DNA from: Deltaproteobacteria bacterium HGW-Deltaproteobacteria-12
GTDB taxonomy: Bacteria; Desulfobacterota; Syntrophia; Syntrophales; Smithellaceae
Assembly (NCBI GenBank): GCA_002840565.1
Contig: PHBK01000014.1
Coordinates: 1 to 64,000, forward strand
DNA length: 64,000 nt
Direction of reading: 5' to 3'
Part shown: in pieces, positions 51,892 to 61,249 of the stretch
Layout of the letters: every line of letters starts with the position of its first letter
Numbering within the stretch: position 1 is the first letter of the stretch
The notes under the pieces: model-generated
What the model was told of the DNA's origin: nothing
Seen by the model: only the letters and a program-made list of their open reading frames with translations
Database searches by the model: none
Position numbers and translations under genes: made by a program

Positions 51892-52089
51892 ATGGTTACG
51901 GCATCAATGAAATTGATTACCGCAGCAATGCCGGATGATCAGTCCATATTTTTCGAAGTAAAGCCCGGGCCTTATGATCCGGCAACTGTTGTTGAGTTTG
52001 CTGACTGGTCGCCTGCAGAAGAGACCGCGGAAGTTCACGCTTTTTACGAAAAACTCTTAGCTGTGGATGTGGGTGAAGCGATTTCTTGA
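51892..52089 (+). CDS. Hypothetical 65-aa protein
   Basis: A 65-codon frame starting 26 nt after the flavoprotein. There is only a poorly spaced AAGGGG before it. The product is acidic (FEVKPGPYDPATVVEFADWS) and matches no family I recognise. It may be a real small gene at the end of the operon or the remnant of a longer one. The 248 nt after it hold no feature I can name. Confidence 0.3.
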   Translation: MVTASMKLITAAMPDDQSIFFEVKPGPYDPATVVEFADWSPAEETAEVHAFYEKLLAVDVGEAIS

Positions 52090-52337
52090 AATCGTTGTCT
52101 TCCCCGATTTTGGCTTCTCGGAAGGTATGCACAACTTCAAATACAAAACGGCAGTCTGGACGATTGGACCAGATCACTGGATGCTGGTTAAAACGTGTAA
52201 ATTTTCGAGCCTGGTATTTTCAGGATGACGCGCTATTTGTGTCTTCCTGCTATCCTGATTTTTAAATTTTCTAATTTTATGCTAAGTTACAACCAATAAT
52301 CGTCAAACAATCCTTCTTCATTAAAAAGAGAGGTGTT

Positions 52338-53105
52338 ATGAAAAAACAGATTATAGAAAGCAGTTTATTATTTTGTCTAATATTCTTGCTCTCGTTTTTC
52401 TGCAATATTCAAACGGTAAAGGCGCAGAGTAATCTCACAGTTGAAGGAGTCTGGACAATGACATCCAAAAATTATGACAATAATATTGATGACGATATCA
52501 ATATTGTGCAGAAAGGTGACGGATACGAAGTTAGAGCAACAAGCGGTGATGGGGTTCCAAAACTATATCATGGAAATGCAGCTGAAATTGCAAGAGAGAA
52601 AACATTATCTTATGAAGAGTGGGCACCATACTATGATGGTGTGCCAGCATCAGCTCTTAGACAAGTAGGCAAGTTAACATATAGATGGAGATACACTCTT
52701 TTAGCAGACGGCAACTCGATGCTCCATAAGAGTGATACCTACAAGATCACCTGGGATAGGAATTCTGGTAAATTATTAAATGTTGAGTTTAAACCTTTTA
52801 GCTCTATTGTAAACCTAAAACGTGTGGCAGGACCTGTCAAAACAGACAATCGGGGAGACAAAGCCTATCAGGCAAACTGCGGAGTGGTTGATCCAAACAG
52901 GGCAACCCCTTTTCCTCCAGACCACGAATTCTGCCCGGGCAACCTTGTTTGTATGACTAATTTCTGCGGGGGTGGAATGGGCTGTCCTTATGTATGCTGC
53001 CCGAAAGGTCTTCCCTATCTGAATCACTGCGATTGCAAGTGCTATGAAAATAGGGATTTTGATTGTCATTCATATTCTTACTGTAAAGAGAAGCTAATAC
53101 GGTAG
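52338..53105 (+). CDS. Secreted protein with cysteine-rich C-terminus
   Basis: 255 aa. Residues 1-29 are a signal peptide (LLFCLIFLLSFF, cleavage probably after VKA). The middle (30-175) has a beta-rich lipocalin-like look (VEGVWTMTSKNYD, YRWRYTLLADGNSML). The last 75 residues hold 12 Cys (for example NLVCMTNFCGGGMGC, CDCKCYEN), suggesting a disulfide-knotted domain. AT-rich and not recognised. AGAGGTG supports the start. It could be a secreted binding protein; no function is claimed. Confidence 0.7.
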   Translation: MKKQIIESSLLFCLIFLLSFFCNIQTVKAQSNLTVEGVWTMTSKNYDNNIDDDINIVQKGDGYEVRATSGDGVPKLYHGNAAEIAREKTLSYEEWAPYYDGVPASALRQVGKLTYRWRYTLLADGNSMLHKSDTYKITWDRNSGKLLNVEFKPFSSIVNLKRVAGPVKTDNRGDKAYQANCGVVDPNRATPFPPDHEFCPGNLVCMTNFCGGGMGCPYVCCPKGLPYLNHCDCKCYENRDFDCHSYSYCKEKLIR

Positions 53106-53623
53106 TCGGATACCACAACTCAAATGGTAATCCTCACTTTTAAAAACAATCCTCGACTGAACAGTAATAGGTGCATTCGGCAAGAACTGCTTCCTGTAAT
53201 AATCACGTTCTTTAGACGATCATTGACGCATCATCCCACATCATTTGGATGCATTTCCCTTGACACACGAGGGCGCTTTTCTTATACTCTACTCCCTACA
53301 CGAAAAGGAAAGGAAGGCGCCTTTTACATGGGTGGATGTGCTATGGCCTGGACGCATACTTCAGGCTACTTGGCCGGCAAGAGCGCGGCGACAGAAAAAC
53401 CCGTGAAGTGAAAGGGAGAGAGAAACTCTTATTCAAGAGACAACTGATTTTTGAAACATACGATAGCTTTGAACCAGTAAAGGAGCGCAGTGCATGGAAA
53501 AGGACACAATCAAAGTAACACGGCTGACTGTTGACAGGCGGTGCTACGAATTTAGGAGTGAATAGCTGTAGGATCGGCCGGAATGACTGGTCCTATCGAC
53601 GATGACACAAAGGAGGTATACTT
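53106..53623. other. Intergenic region with a gene remnant
   Basis: 518 nt. The only recognisable content is the flavoprotein C-terminal remnant at 53321-53411, described separately. A 95-codon open frame (53124-53411) running into it has no homology in its first 65 codons and is not treated as a gene. An AAAGGAGG site precedes the next gene. Confidence 0.5.
53321..53411 (+). pseudogene. C-terminal remnant of a fumarate-reductase-like flavoprotein
   Basis: Reads FYMGGCAMAWTHTSGYLAGK and then SAATEKPVK-stop. This aligns with the C-terminus of the intact flavoprotein downstream (MYMGGCALAWAFTSGWFAGS). Nothing upstream of about 53315 resembles the rest of that protein. It is best explained as the leftover of a tandem relative removed by deletion, with the edge near 53315. 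Confidence 0.7.
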
Positions 53624-55159
53624 ATGAACGATGAGAAAAAGAAAAGTATCAGTAGACGAGGATTCTTAAAAGGTGCGGCGGCTAGCGCCGGTGGGCTCGC
53701 CATGGCAGGAGGGATGGTCGGAGTGTCACAGGCCGCAGTCCCGCCGAAGAAATGGGACCGTAAAACAGATGTCATTGTTGTAGGGGCCGGGGGTGCGGGG
53801 CTGATGGCCGCTGTACGGGCAAGTGACGCGGGAGCAAAGGTCGTTGTTCTTCAAAAAACGCCCACCGTATACACAACAAGCACGGCCGTAAGCGGTGGTC
53901 TGTTTGCGGCTGCTGGCACCCGGGCGCAAAAGGAGAAGGGCATTGATGATTCATCGGAGAAGTTTTACCAGGATTTCTTAAAAAATGGCGGATACATGAA
54001 TATACCGGAGCTTGCGCACCTATTGACAGATAATTCCGTCAAGGTGTTTGAGTGGCTTGTCGATAACGGTCTTCCCAGTTTCCGTTTCGAGGCCTACCCG
54101 GGACACAGCGTATTGAGAGGCCATCGCTCGAACAAGAACAACGGCCGCGATTTGCTTGATACCGTGTTTGCCCAAGTGAAGAAACGCAATATACCCGTGG
54201 AGTTCGGAACAGAGGTGACAAGACTCTTTGTCGACCCGAAGGGAAGAGTAATGGGGGTCGAAGCAGTAAAGGCGGGGAAAAAGATGAATATACAGGCCCA
54301 TCGTGCAGTGGTGGTCGCCAGTGGTGGATTCGTTAGGGATGCGGCAACCTTTGACTCATGGGTCCCCGCCTATTCTGGAGTAGGCAACCTTACCGGGGAC
54401 CCGGGAAATGTTGGCCAGGGCATCAAAATGATCGCGAAGGATGCGGGCGGTTTACCAACACATCTCCAGTACTCAGGCACCTATCCTTACGGTCTTGAGG
54501 TGTCGCCGAGGAGCGGCCCTGTCTGCCGCTACTGGTATTTCACCCCCCTGGGTTCAATTCTTGTCAATAAGAAGGGCAAGCGGTACGTCAATGAGACGAT
54601 AACCCCGACAAAGCTCTCCCTATATCTTTCAGAGCAACCGGAAAAGGTCCATTACCTGATCGCATCGAAAGGGGTATGGGATGAAGTATTCGCTAAGTAT
54701 CCCCCCGGTGGTGTTATTTCACCGAGTTCTCCTGAATGGATCGAGAAGGAGCTCCAAGCCGGTGATTGGCTCTTCAGGGCAAACACCATTTCTGAGTTGG
54801 CCAAGAAGATGGGCATCGACGCCAGCGGTTTGGAAAAAACAGTCGAAACGTTCAACAGTTACGTACAGGCAGGGAATGACCTGGAATTCGGAAGAGATGC
54901 CAAGTCCCTCACGCGCAAGATTGAAGGCGGCCCCTTTTACACAGTGAAGATGACCTTTGCAACGGTTCTCACCATGGGAGGCATCAGGGTCAACGATAAG
55001 TGCCAGGTGGTCGATCCCTATGGCAAGTCGATACCTGGTCTCTATGCAGCAGGCGAGACCACAGGCGGTGTTCACGGCAACATGTATATGGGTGGCTGTG
55101 CACTTGCCTGGGCTTTTACGTCCGGCTGGTTTGCCGGCAGTAATGCGGCTAAAGGATAA
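53624..55159 (+). CDS. Tat-exported FAD flavoprotein, fumarate/urocanate reductase-like
   Basis: 511 aa with AAAGGAGG upstream. A twin-arginine signal (SRRGFLKGAAAS, residues 9-20) sends it folded to the periplasm. The FAD motif is DVIVVGAGGAGLMAAVRASD; further motifs are VSGGLFAAAG and the C-terminal GLYAAGETTGGVHG. The protein lacks its own haem domain, so electrons must come from a separate cytochrome. It may reduce fumarate, an acrylate or another enoate; the substrate is unknown. Confidence 0.88.
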   Translation: MNDEKKKSISRRGFLKGAAASAGGLAMAGGMVGVSQAAVPPKKWDRKTDVIVVGAGGAGLMAAVRASDAGAKVVVLQKTPTVYTTSTAVSGGLFAAAGTRAQKEKGIDDSSEKFYQDFLKNGGYMNIPELAHLLTDNSVKVFEWLVDNGLPSFRFEAYPGHSVLRGHRSNKNNGRDLLDTVFAQVKKRNIPVEFGTEVTRLFVDPKGRVMGVEAVKAGKKMNIQAHRAVVVASGGFVRDAATFDSWVPAYSGVGNLTGDPGNVGQGIKMIAKDAGGLPTHLQYSGTYPYGLEVSPRSGPVCRYWYFTPLGSILVNKKGKRYVNETITPTKLSLYLSEQPEKVHYLIASKGVWDEVFAKYPPGGVISPSSPEWIEKELQAGDWLFRANTISELAKKMGIDASGLEKTVETFNSYVQAGNDLEFGRDAKSLTRKIEGGPFYTVKMTFATVLTMGGIRVNDKCQVVDPYGKSIPGLYAAGETTGGVHGNMYMGGCALAWAFTSGWFAGSNAAKG

Positions 55160-55178
55160 AACATAACTGATCAACGGG

Positions 55179-55215
55179 GGGGGTGCCTTGCGTCTTGAGG
55201 CACCCCCTACAACTT
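55179..55215 (+). terminator. Rho-independent terminator after the flavoprotein
   Basis: 10-bp perfect stem: GGGGGTGCCT at 55179-55188 and AGGCACCCCC at 55198-55207, 9-nt loop, followed by TACAACTTTTAA. The T-tract is interrupted but the stem is strong, and it lies 20 nt after the stop codon. Confidence 0.8.
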
Positions 55216-55800
55216 TTAATCCGTTAGCCGTGAATGCGGTGCATAACCAAATTCACCACACATTGCATTCCAATATATTCTTTTTTATTCACCTGCAGGC
55301 TTGAGGCCGATGACTGATAACAATATTACTCTCTTTCGAATAGTTATCCTCACTTCAGATGACTATCCAAAGATGAACAATTGTAGGTGGAGCCAATGTC
55401 CAGTGTATTTCATTTCTTCTTCTATTGATCATACACAGTACAGGTTGAAACCTGCCACACATTCGCTTCTCCACCAAATCATGACTCCAATAAATAATCA
55501 GTAATTTCGTGGCAAAATTGTCGGTGCGGATAGGTAGTTGTTTTCAGCACATCTTCCTGCGGTTGTTTCTTGTTTTTTTTGCCGATCCCAGATCAAATAC
55601 AAATCGGTAATATGGCCTGAGTCAAAGGGCAATATATAGAGTCTTTCACCCTTGACCTTCCGGATAATTTTATGAGAAGAAGTTATCCGAAGGTGCCTGT
55701 GCGAGGCCTCGAAGAGGCATTCCTTTTTGGGGCTTTATTTTTTATCAGCTGAATAAAGAACTCCCGCGAAGCCAATTTCCAATTATGGAGGAGAAAGATC
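55216..55800 (+). other. Long leader or intergenic region with three successive hairpins
   Basis: No gene is supported; a 67-codon frame at 55301-55504 lacks a ribosome binding site and a family. Three stem-loops follow one another: 55621-55656 (GTCAA[A]GGG with CCCTTGAC), 55657-55692 (CTTC[C]GGATAA with TTATCCGAAG, 15-nt loop) and 55706-55718 (GCCTC-GAA-GAGGC), then a T-rich stretch to about 55752. They precede the hydrolase gene and could be a structured leader with a terminator, but no known riboswitch class is recognised. Confidence 0.45.
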
Positions 55801-56739
55801 ATGAAAAAGTTATCCAAGAAAACAGTTTTATTGACAATTGCAGTTCTTGTAATCGTTGTCGGCATCTTTCTTTATTTTGCTGCCCCGTCATATTTGTACA
55901 ATAGATTCATCGATGGTCAGCGCAGTGAAGCCAAATTGACGATTAAATCAGTGAACATCCCCGAATTTAAGATTGTTTATGCGGAGGGTGGAACCGGTGA
56001 TGTAATTATTCTGGTTCACGGCTTTACCGGTAATAAAGATAACTGGCCGGTTTTTGCTAAGTTCTTCACGCCCGATTATCGGGTCATCATCCCTGATCTT
56101 CCCGGGTTTGGCGACAGCTCCAAGCCCCAGGACAAGAATTACAGCATCATGTCACAGGTGGAGAGATTAAATTTATTGGCCAAAGAGTTAAAACTGACAA
56201 AATTTCATCTGGTCGGGAATTCTATGGGTGGCTCTATCGCCGGTAATTATGCCGCAGCTTATCCGGAAACGGTTAAAACCCTCGGTTTATTTAATTCCGC
56301 CGGTGTTGTGTCTCCGATAAAAAGCGAACGGGCCTTACTTCTGGAGAAGGGTATCAATCCTTTTGTTATTAAAGATGTCAATGACTTTGATCGACTTCTG
56401 GAATTTGCTTTCCTGAAGCCGCCGCCAATCCCTTCCTTTCTGAAAAAATATTTAGCAAAGCAGGCAATTAAGGCCAGTCCGTTTAATTCCAGGATCGGGA
56501 AGGATGCATCAGCGGACAGCTTCATCCTGGAGAGCAAATTGGACAAGATTACAGCTCCTACATTAATATTATGGGGAGATTCAGACAGACTTATTCACGT
56601 CTCCGCTGCCGGGGTTTTTCAGAAAGGGATAAAGAATTCCCAGTCGGTGATAATCAAAGATTGCGGTCATATGCCCATGCTGGAAAAACCTGCCGAAACT
56701 GCAGCAATATACAGGGATTTTTTGGCGGGGAAAAACTAA
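55801..56739 (+). CDS. Alpha/beta hydrolase, membrane-anchored
   Basis: 312 aa with GGAGGAG upstream. An N-terminal membrane segment (residues 8-30) suggests anchoring at the outer face of the inner membrane. The oxyanion motif is LVHGFTGNKDNWP. The nucleophile Ser is in GNSMGGS, the acid in WGDSDRLIH and the His in DCGHMPMLEKP, so the triad is complete. Members of this group are lipases or esterases, or hydrolases of aromatic meta-cleavage products; only esterase-type chemistry is safe to state. Confidence 0.9.
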   Translation: MKKLSKKTVLLTIAVLVIVVGIFLYFAAPSYLYNRFIDGQRSEAKLTIKSVNIPEFKIVYAEGGTGDVIILVHGFTGNKDNWPVFAKFFTPDYRVIIPDLPGFGDSSKPQDKNYSIMSQVERLNLLAKELKLTKFHLVGNSMGGSIAGNYAAAYPETVKTLGLFNSAGVVSPIKSERALLLEKGINPFVIKDVNDFDRLLEFAFLKPPPIPSFLKKYLAKQAIKASPFNSRIGKDASADSFILESKLDKITAPTLILWGDSDRLIHVSAAGVFQKGIKNSQSVIIKDCGHMPMLEKPAETAAIYRDFLAGKN

Positions 56740-56786
56740 TGACCGGCACCGCCTGCGGGGCCTGATTATTGGCGGTTCCTGATCGG

Positions 56787-57281
56787 TTACGGGGACACAT
56801 TAAAAATTCCGCCGCCCGTAAAAGGACCGCTGTTCCCTTTTGTGCTCTCCGGCAGTACGATGTCCACCAGGAACCGGCACTCCGTATTTTTTTTGTTTTC
56901 CCATATATTAGCCCGGTAACCAAGTGGGATGGCGATAAAGCCAAATGTTTCTTCGCCGACTTTAATGGCATAAGTACTAAAGAAACGGTAGGAACTCTTT
57001 TCCATTATTTGCAGCTCTTCGAGACTGGTGATGCTTTCCTCGCGCGGGTAGTTCGTGCAGACCCCGGCGCCCTTCTTAATAAAAATCAGTCCGGCCAGCG
57101 ACCTGTCCGGTTCGCCTTCAGGATTGCTCAGCTTGATGATGCGTTCATACTTATCTTCAGGTATGCTTTTGACTTCCGGCTTTTTGATCTGAGTATGATA
57201 ACCGGAGCAGCCGATCAAGGCCGGCATCAGCAGCCCCAGTGCGGTCATTTTCATACCGCTTTTCCTGCTGTTGTTCTTCAT
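56787..57281 (-). CDS. Hypothetical lipoprotein
   Basis: 164 aa with GGGAGGTGG upstream. The signal peptide ends in the lipobox LIGC (Cys at residue 25), so the protein is probably lipidated. The rest has no family I recognise; ESITSLEELQIMEKSSYRF and AIPLGYRANIWENKK look like an ordered beta-rich domain. It converges with the hydrolase gene, 47 nt away. Confidence 0.7.
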   Translation of the reverse strand: MKNNSRKSGMKMTALGLLMPALIGCSGYHTQIKKPEVKSIPEDKYERIIKLSNPEGEPDRSLAGLIFIKKGAGVCTNYPREESITSLEELQIMEKSSYRFFSTYAIKVGEETFGFIAIPLGYRANIWENKKNTECRFLVDIVLPESTKGNSGPFTGGGIFNVSP

Positions 57282-57607
57282 AATTAACCACCTCCCAGTT
57301 ATGACAGCTAAAATGCAGCAAAGGCTTTGTTATTGAATTTTCCCCAATGAAGATAAAAGTCTGATTCGCTGTCTAAATAAGAATCTCCCGCCGTATTTGT
57401 CAAGTGGTTTTCCAGAAAGGCTGAAGGGTATCCTTGCGTTCCCGCTCTCCTTGCGCAGGCATCTAAAAAAGATTTGTTTGACTTCTGCCGTCAAGGTGCG
57501 ATAATTATTTATAATTAAGGATTAAGGCAATGTGTTAATCGTCACCATCGTCCCCGCTTTCTCGAACGGATTCATGTCATTTTAAACTTAAGCTGAAGGA
57601 CGGAATC
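57282..57607 (+). promoter_or_regulatory. Intergenic region with candidate promoter for the kinase-regulator operon
   Basis: 326 nt between divergent genes. TTGACT at 57478-57483, a 17-18-nt spacer and ATAATT/TAATTA at 57501-57507 form a possible sigma-70 promoter about 100 nt before the kinase. No -24/-12 sigma-54 element was found here. Confidence 0.4.
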
Positions 57608-59830
57608 ATGAAGGACAGGCAAAATAGTGATGACGGCATCACTTCAGAAATCCCGGCCCAACGACTGCATCAGCAAAAGGCAGGGCAATCCGCTTTAAAA
57701 ATAAAGCACCCGGAAGAGGGTCTGACGGAAAGCGAACAACTCCTCCACAGCATTATTGGCGGATCGCCCATCCCCGCCTTTATGATCGGCAAAGATCACC
57801 GGATCATATACTGGAACAAGGCTCTGGAGGAATTAAGCAGAATCAAGGCACGGGAGGTTATCGGGACAAATCAGCATTGGCGGGCATTTTACAAAAAGAA
57901 ACGCCCCTGTATGGCTGATATTCTGGTAGATCATCAGATTGACGATCTCGCGAGGTGGTACAAGGGAAAATACATTAAATCCAATCTCCTGGATGAAGCT
58001 TACGAAGCGACGGATTTCTTCCCGGAACTGGGTGAAGAAGGGAAATGGCTCCGTTTTACGGCGGCTGTCATTCGTGATGCGGCAGGACAACTGGTCGGCG
58101 TCATCGAAACACTGGAAGATATTACAGAGCGGCAAAAAGCTGAAGCATCTCTTCTGCAGGCTCAGGGCGATCTGGAGAACAGAGTTCAAGAAAGAACAAA
58201 AGAACTGGCCCGCGCCAACGAAGCGCTGCTTACCGAACTTATGGAGCGCCACCGGACACAGCAGGCGCTGAAGGAAACTACAGATCATCTCTCCCTGATC
58301 CTGGAATCACTGCCCATAGTATCTTACACGCGCAAAGTCGGCGGGGATTTTGCAATAACTTTTGTCAGCAATACGATTGAGGAGATCACCGGTTATCCGG
58401 CGCACTGTTTTCTGGAAGAAAAAGATTTCTGGAAAGATCACATTCATCCGGATGACTGCCAGCGCGTGATTGCGGATCTGCAAGCCGACCGTCCGAAGGG
58501 CACGCACCGTGTCAGTTACCGTTTCCGGGTCATGGATGATTCTTATCGCTGGTTTTCCGATTACTGGAGGATCATCCCGCTGCCCGCCAGTTTATCGACT
58601 TACATTGTCGGTGCCTGGCAGGATGTGACGGAAGATAAAAGAGTCCGGCAGGAAGGTGAACTGCGCCTCCAGCAAATGATGCAAACCCATAAGCTTACCG
58701 CCCTGGGGGAAGTTGTTGCCGGTGTTGCCCATGAAATCAATAACCCCATCAGTTTTATCGCCTACAATGTTCCTGTGCTGGAAGAAATCTGGAGCAACGT
58801 TGAGGCAATCCTTGCTGACAACAAAGTAACCTCTGACGTCTGGAAGAGGAAGGGACTAAGTCAGCAGGATGTATTTCAGCATATGCGGGAGATTATTCGG
58901 GCCTTCAAAATTGGCGGAAACAGGATCAACCGGATTATCTCCCATCTGAAGGAATTCTCCCGTTCCGACGAAACAACCCGCAAGAAACCAGTCGCTATCC
59001 AGGATGTTATCCAGGGGGCGCTGATCATTGTCGGGGCCCAGGTGAGAACTACCGTATCAAAAATAGATTTGAGAATCGCCGAAAATATTCCTCCCACCTA
59101 CGGACATTTTCAAAAGATAGAGCAGGTGATCACTAATCTCATGATGAACGCGCATCAGGCGATTAAAGAAGGAAAGAAAGGACAAATGATCGTCCGTTGC
59201 CGGCACATCGAGAGATTAAATGCTGTCGTCGTAGATATCGAGGACAATGGCAAAGGAATGGAGCGGGAGATTGTTGATCATATATTCGATCCCTTTTTTA
59301 CGACGCGCCGGGAAAGGGGCGGCACCGGTCTGGGGCTTTCGATCTCCTATGGTCTGGTCAGGGAGCATAACGGGATTATCGGTGTTTATTCGCGTCCCGG
59401 CCTGGGCAGTCGTTTCTCTATTTTTCTGCCGGTGGACAGAGAAACTAATATCAGCCTCTATCCGGCGATTCTCTTCATTGATCATAATGTAAAATTCCTG
59501 AAACAACTGAAGACAAACTTCGTCGATGCCGTGATCTGGAGATCGGAACCGGATGACAAAATAGAGGATATTATCGGCTTTCTGGAGGAATACCCTGAGG
59601 TGGATATAGTGGTTTCGGAAATTCAGTTAAAGGGTTTTGACGGCTGGAATCTTTTGTCTGAGATTAAAAGCCGCTTTCCCCTGATGCCCGTAATCCTCTA
59701 TTCAGGCGATAAAAAAGCGATCAGGCCGCCGGAGGAAATTACCGCTGTTCCTGATCTGATACTGCATAAACCGTTCAATATTGATAAACTGCAGGAAATT
59801 ATCCACAAGCTGGGGAGACAAAGGTTATGA
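57608..59830 (+). CDS. Hybrid PAS sensor histidine kinase with degenerate receiver
   Basis: 740 aa, soluble. PAS domain at about 45-175 (FMIGKDHRIIYWNKALEELS), coiled coil at 177-220, second PAS with PAC at 225-350, then the kinase: H-box GVAHEINNPISF, N-box MNAHQAI, G-boxes DIEDNGKGM and GGTGLGLSISYG. A C-terminal receiver at 620-735 has Glu671 in place of the phospho-Asp (VVSEIQLKGFDG) but keeps the Lys (HKPF). It overlaps the response regulator gene by 4 nt, which is therefore its partner. Confidence 0.92.
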   Translation: MKDRQNSDDGITSEIPAQRLHQQKAGQSALKIKHPEEGLTESEQLLHSIIGGSPIPAFMIGKDHRIIYWNKALEELSRIKAREVIGTNQHWRAFYKKKRPCMADILVDHQIDDLARWYKGKYIKSNLLDEAYEATDFFPELGEEGKWLRFTAAVIRDAAGQLVGVIETLEDITERQKAEASLLQAQGDLENRVQERTKELARANEALLTELMERHRTQQALKETTDHLSLILESLPIVSYTRKVGGDFAITFVSNTIEEITGYPAHCFLEEKDFWKDHIHPDDCQRVIADLQADRPKGTHRVSYRFRVMDDSYRWFSDYWRIIPLPASLSTYIVGAWQDVTEDKRVRQEGELRLQQMMQTHKLTALGEVVAGVAHEINNPISFIAYNVPVLEEIWSNVEAILADNKVTSDVWKRKGLSQQDVFQHMREIIRAFKIGGNRINRIISHLKEFSRSDETTRKKPVAIQDVIQGALIIVGAQVRTTVSKIDLRIAENIPPTYGHFQKIEQVITNLMMNAHQAIKEGKKGQMIVRCRHIERLNAVVVDIEDNGKGMEREIVDHIFDPFFTTRRERGGTGLGLSISYGLVREHNGIIGVYSRPGLGSRFSIFLPVDRETNISLYPAILFIDHNVKFLKQLKTNFVDAVIWRSEPDDKIEDIIGFLEEYPEVDIVVSEIQLKGFDGWNLLSEIKSRFPLMPVILYSGDKKAIRPPEEITAVPDLILHKPFNIDKLQEIIHKLGRQRL

Positions 59831-61191
59831 GAATTCTGATTGTCGATGATGAAAAAGTTTCTCTCACATCAGTGCGGAGAGTTCTGCAGTGGCGGGGAAT
59901 AAAGGATGTGGAAATCTGCGATAACGGCAAGGATGCCATCAAGAGGATTTCGGAAGGGGATTTTGACATCGTTCTGCTGGATCTGCTGATGCCCGATGTT
60001 GATGGAATGCAGGTTCTGGAAGCCACTAAGTTATTTCGTCCGCGGACGGAATTCATCATTCTGACGGCGGTTGATGACATTGCGACGACAGTCAAGGCTA
60101 TCCGTCAGGGAGCTTATGACTACCTCGTCAAGCCTGTGGACAATGAACTTCTTTTTCTCTCCATAGACAGGGCCTACGAAAGGAAAGGACTGCTGGCGGG
60201 ATTGTCCACATCGGTAAGCGGCGACGGAATCAATGTTCCCGCTGCGTTTTCCGGCATCATTACTGCAAATTCGCGCATGAAAGCCCTCATCGCCTATGCG
60301 CAGGTTATGGCCCGCAGCGGCAATCCCGTAATGATCACCGGAGAGTCCGGAACGGGCAAGGAACTAATGGCCCGCGGCATTCATCGAGCCGGCCCCGCTC
60401 CCGAAGGTCCCTTTGTCGCGGTTAATGTTTCGGCGATCCCGGCAACGATGTTTGAAAGCCAGTTCTTCGGCCATACGCGGGGGGCTTTTACCGGGGCTGA
60501 CAATCCTCACCAGGGATTCTTCGAGCAGGCTGACGGCGGCACTCTTTTCCTCGACGAGATCGGCGAACTGCCCATAGGTTTGCAATCAAAACTCCTGCGC
60601 GTTCTGGAAGACAAAACTTTCACCCCTCTGGGAGGATCACGGGCCATCCATGTTGATGTCCGTCTCATCTCGGCCACCAATGCCGATATTGATCAGGCCT
60701 GTCAGGAAGGCAAATTTCGTCTGGACCTCCTTTACCGGCTGAAATCCGCCTGTATTCATCTGCCGCCGTTGAGAGAGAAGAAAGATGATATTCCTGGTCT
60801 CGCTTTATATTTTCTGCAAAAATCCAGTGATCGGCACGGCAAGAAAATCCGGAGTTTCAGCCGGGAGGCCATGGATGTCTTAGTTTCCCAGGATTATCCT
60901 GGTAATATCCGGGAGTTGTCCCAGTTAGTGGAGAACGCTGTTATTCTGGCTGAGCCGCCGGTAATCCTGCCCGTTCATTTAGGCGAGATGAGGCAACCGT
61001 CGCCGCCTTCCGCCGTTTCGGCTCTCTGCACGCTGAAAGAAAACTATGATCGTCATCTTTCCTTTGTCCTGAACCACACGAAGGGCGATCGCCGGGAGAC
61101 GGCAAGAATCCTGGGAATTACAGTAAGGCAGCTGCAGAGGAAACTGGCCACAATGAAATTGTTGTCCGGAAAACAGAGTATAATAATTTAG
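59827..61191 (+). CDS. Sigma-54-dependent response regulator (NtrC family)
   Basis: 454 aa. Receiver at 1-120 with Asp in IVLLDLLMPDVDG and Lys in LVKPVDNE. AAA+ domain at 140-375 with Walker A GESGTGKE, the sigma-54 loop GAFTGAD and Walker B GGTLFLDEIGEL. A Fis-type HTH lies at 410-450 (ETARILGITVRQLQRKL). It should activate sigma-54 promoters when phosphorylated by the preceding kinase. No -24/-12 promoter was recognised nearby, so targets are unknown. Confidence 0.95.
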   Translation: MRILIVDDEKVSLTSVRRVLQWRGIKDVEICDNGKDAIKRISEGDFDIVLLDLLMPDVDGMQVLEATKLFRPRTEFIILTAVDDIATTVKAIRQGAYDYLVKPVDNELLFLSIDRAYERKGLLAGLSTSVSGDGINVPAAFSGIITANSRMKALIAYAQVMARSGNPVMITGESGTGKELMARGIHRAGPAPEGPFVAVNVSAIPATMFESQFFGHTRGAFTGADNPHQGFFEQADGGTLFLDEIGELPIGLQSKLLRVLEDKTFTPLGGSRAIHVDVRLISATNADIDQACQEGKFRLDLLYRLKSACIHLPPLREKKDDIPGLALYFLQKSSDRHGKKIRSFSREAMDVLVSQDYPGNIRELSQLVENAVILAEPPVILPVHLGEMRQPSPPSAVSALCTLKENYDRHLSFVLNHTKGDRRETARILGITVRQLQRKLATMKLLSGKQSIII

Positions 61192-61249
61192 AGTTTTTTA
61201 TGATATTCAATCAGTAATCGAATTTAACAAATTAGATAAGGGAGATCAA

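Noticed and set aside
53124..53411. 95-codon open frame before the Tat flavoprotein
   Set aside because: Only the last 30 codons have homology (a flavoprotein C-terminus). The upstream part looks like fused non-coding sequence, so I list a pseudogene remnant instead.
55301..55504. 67-codon open frame in the gap after the flavoprotein terminator
   Set aside because: No ribosome binding site, no recognisable family and poor codon character.
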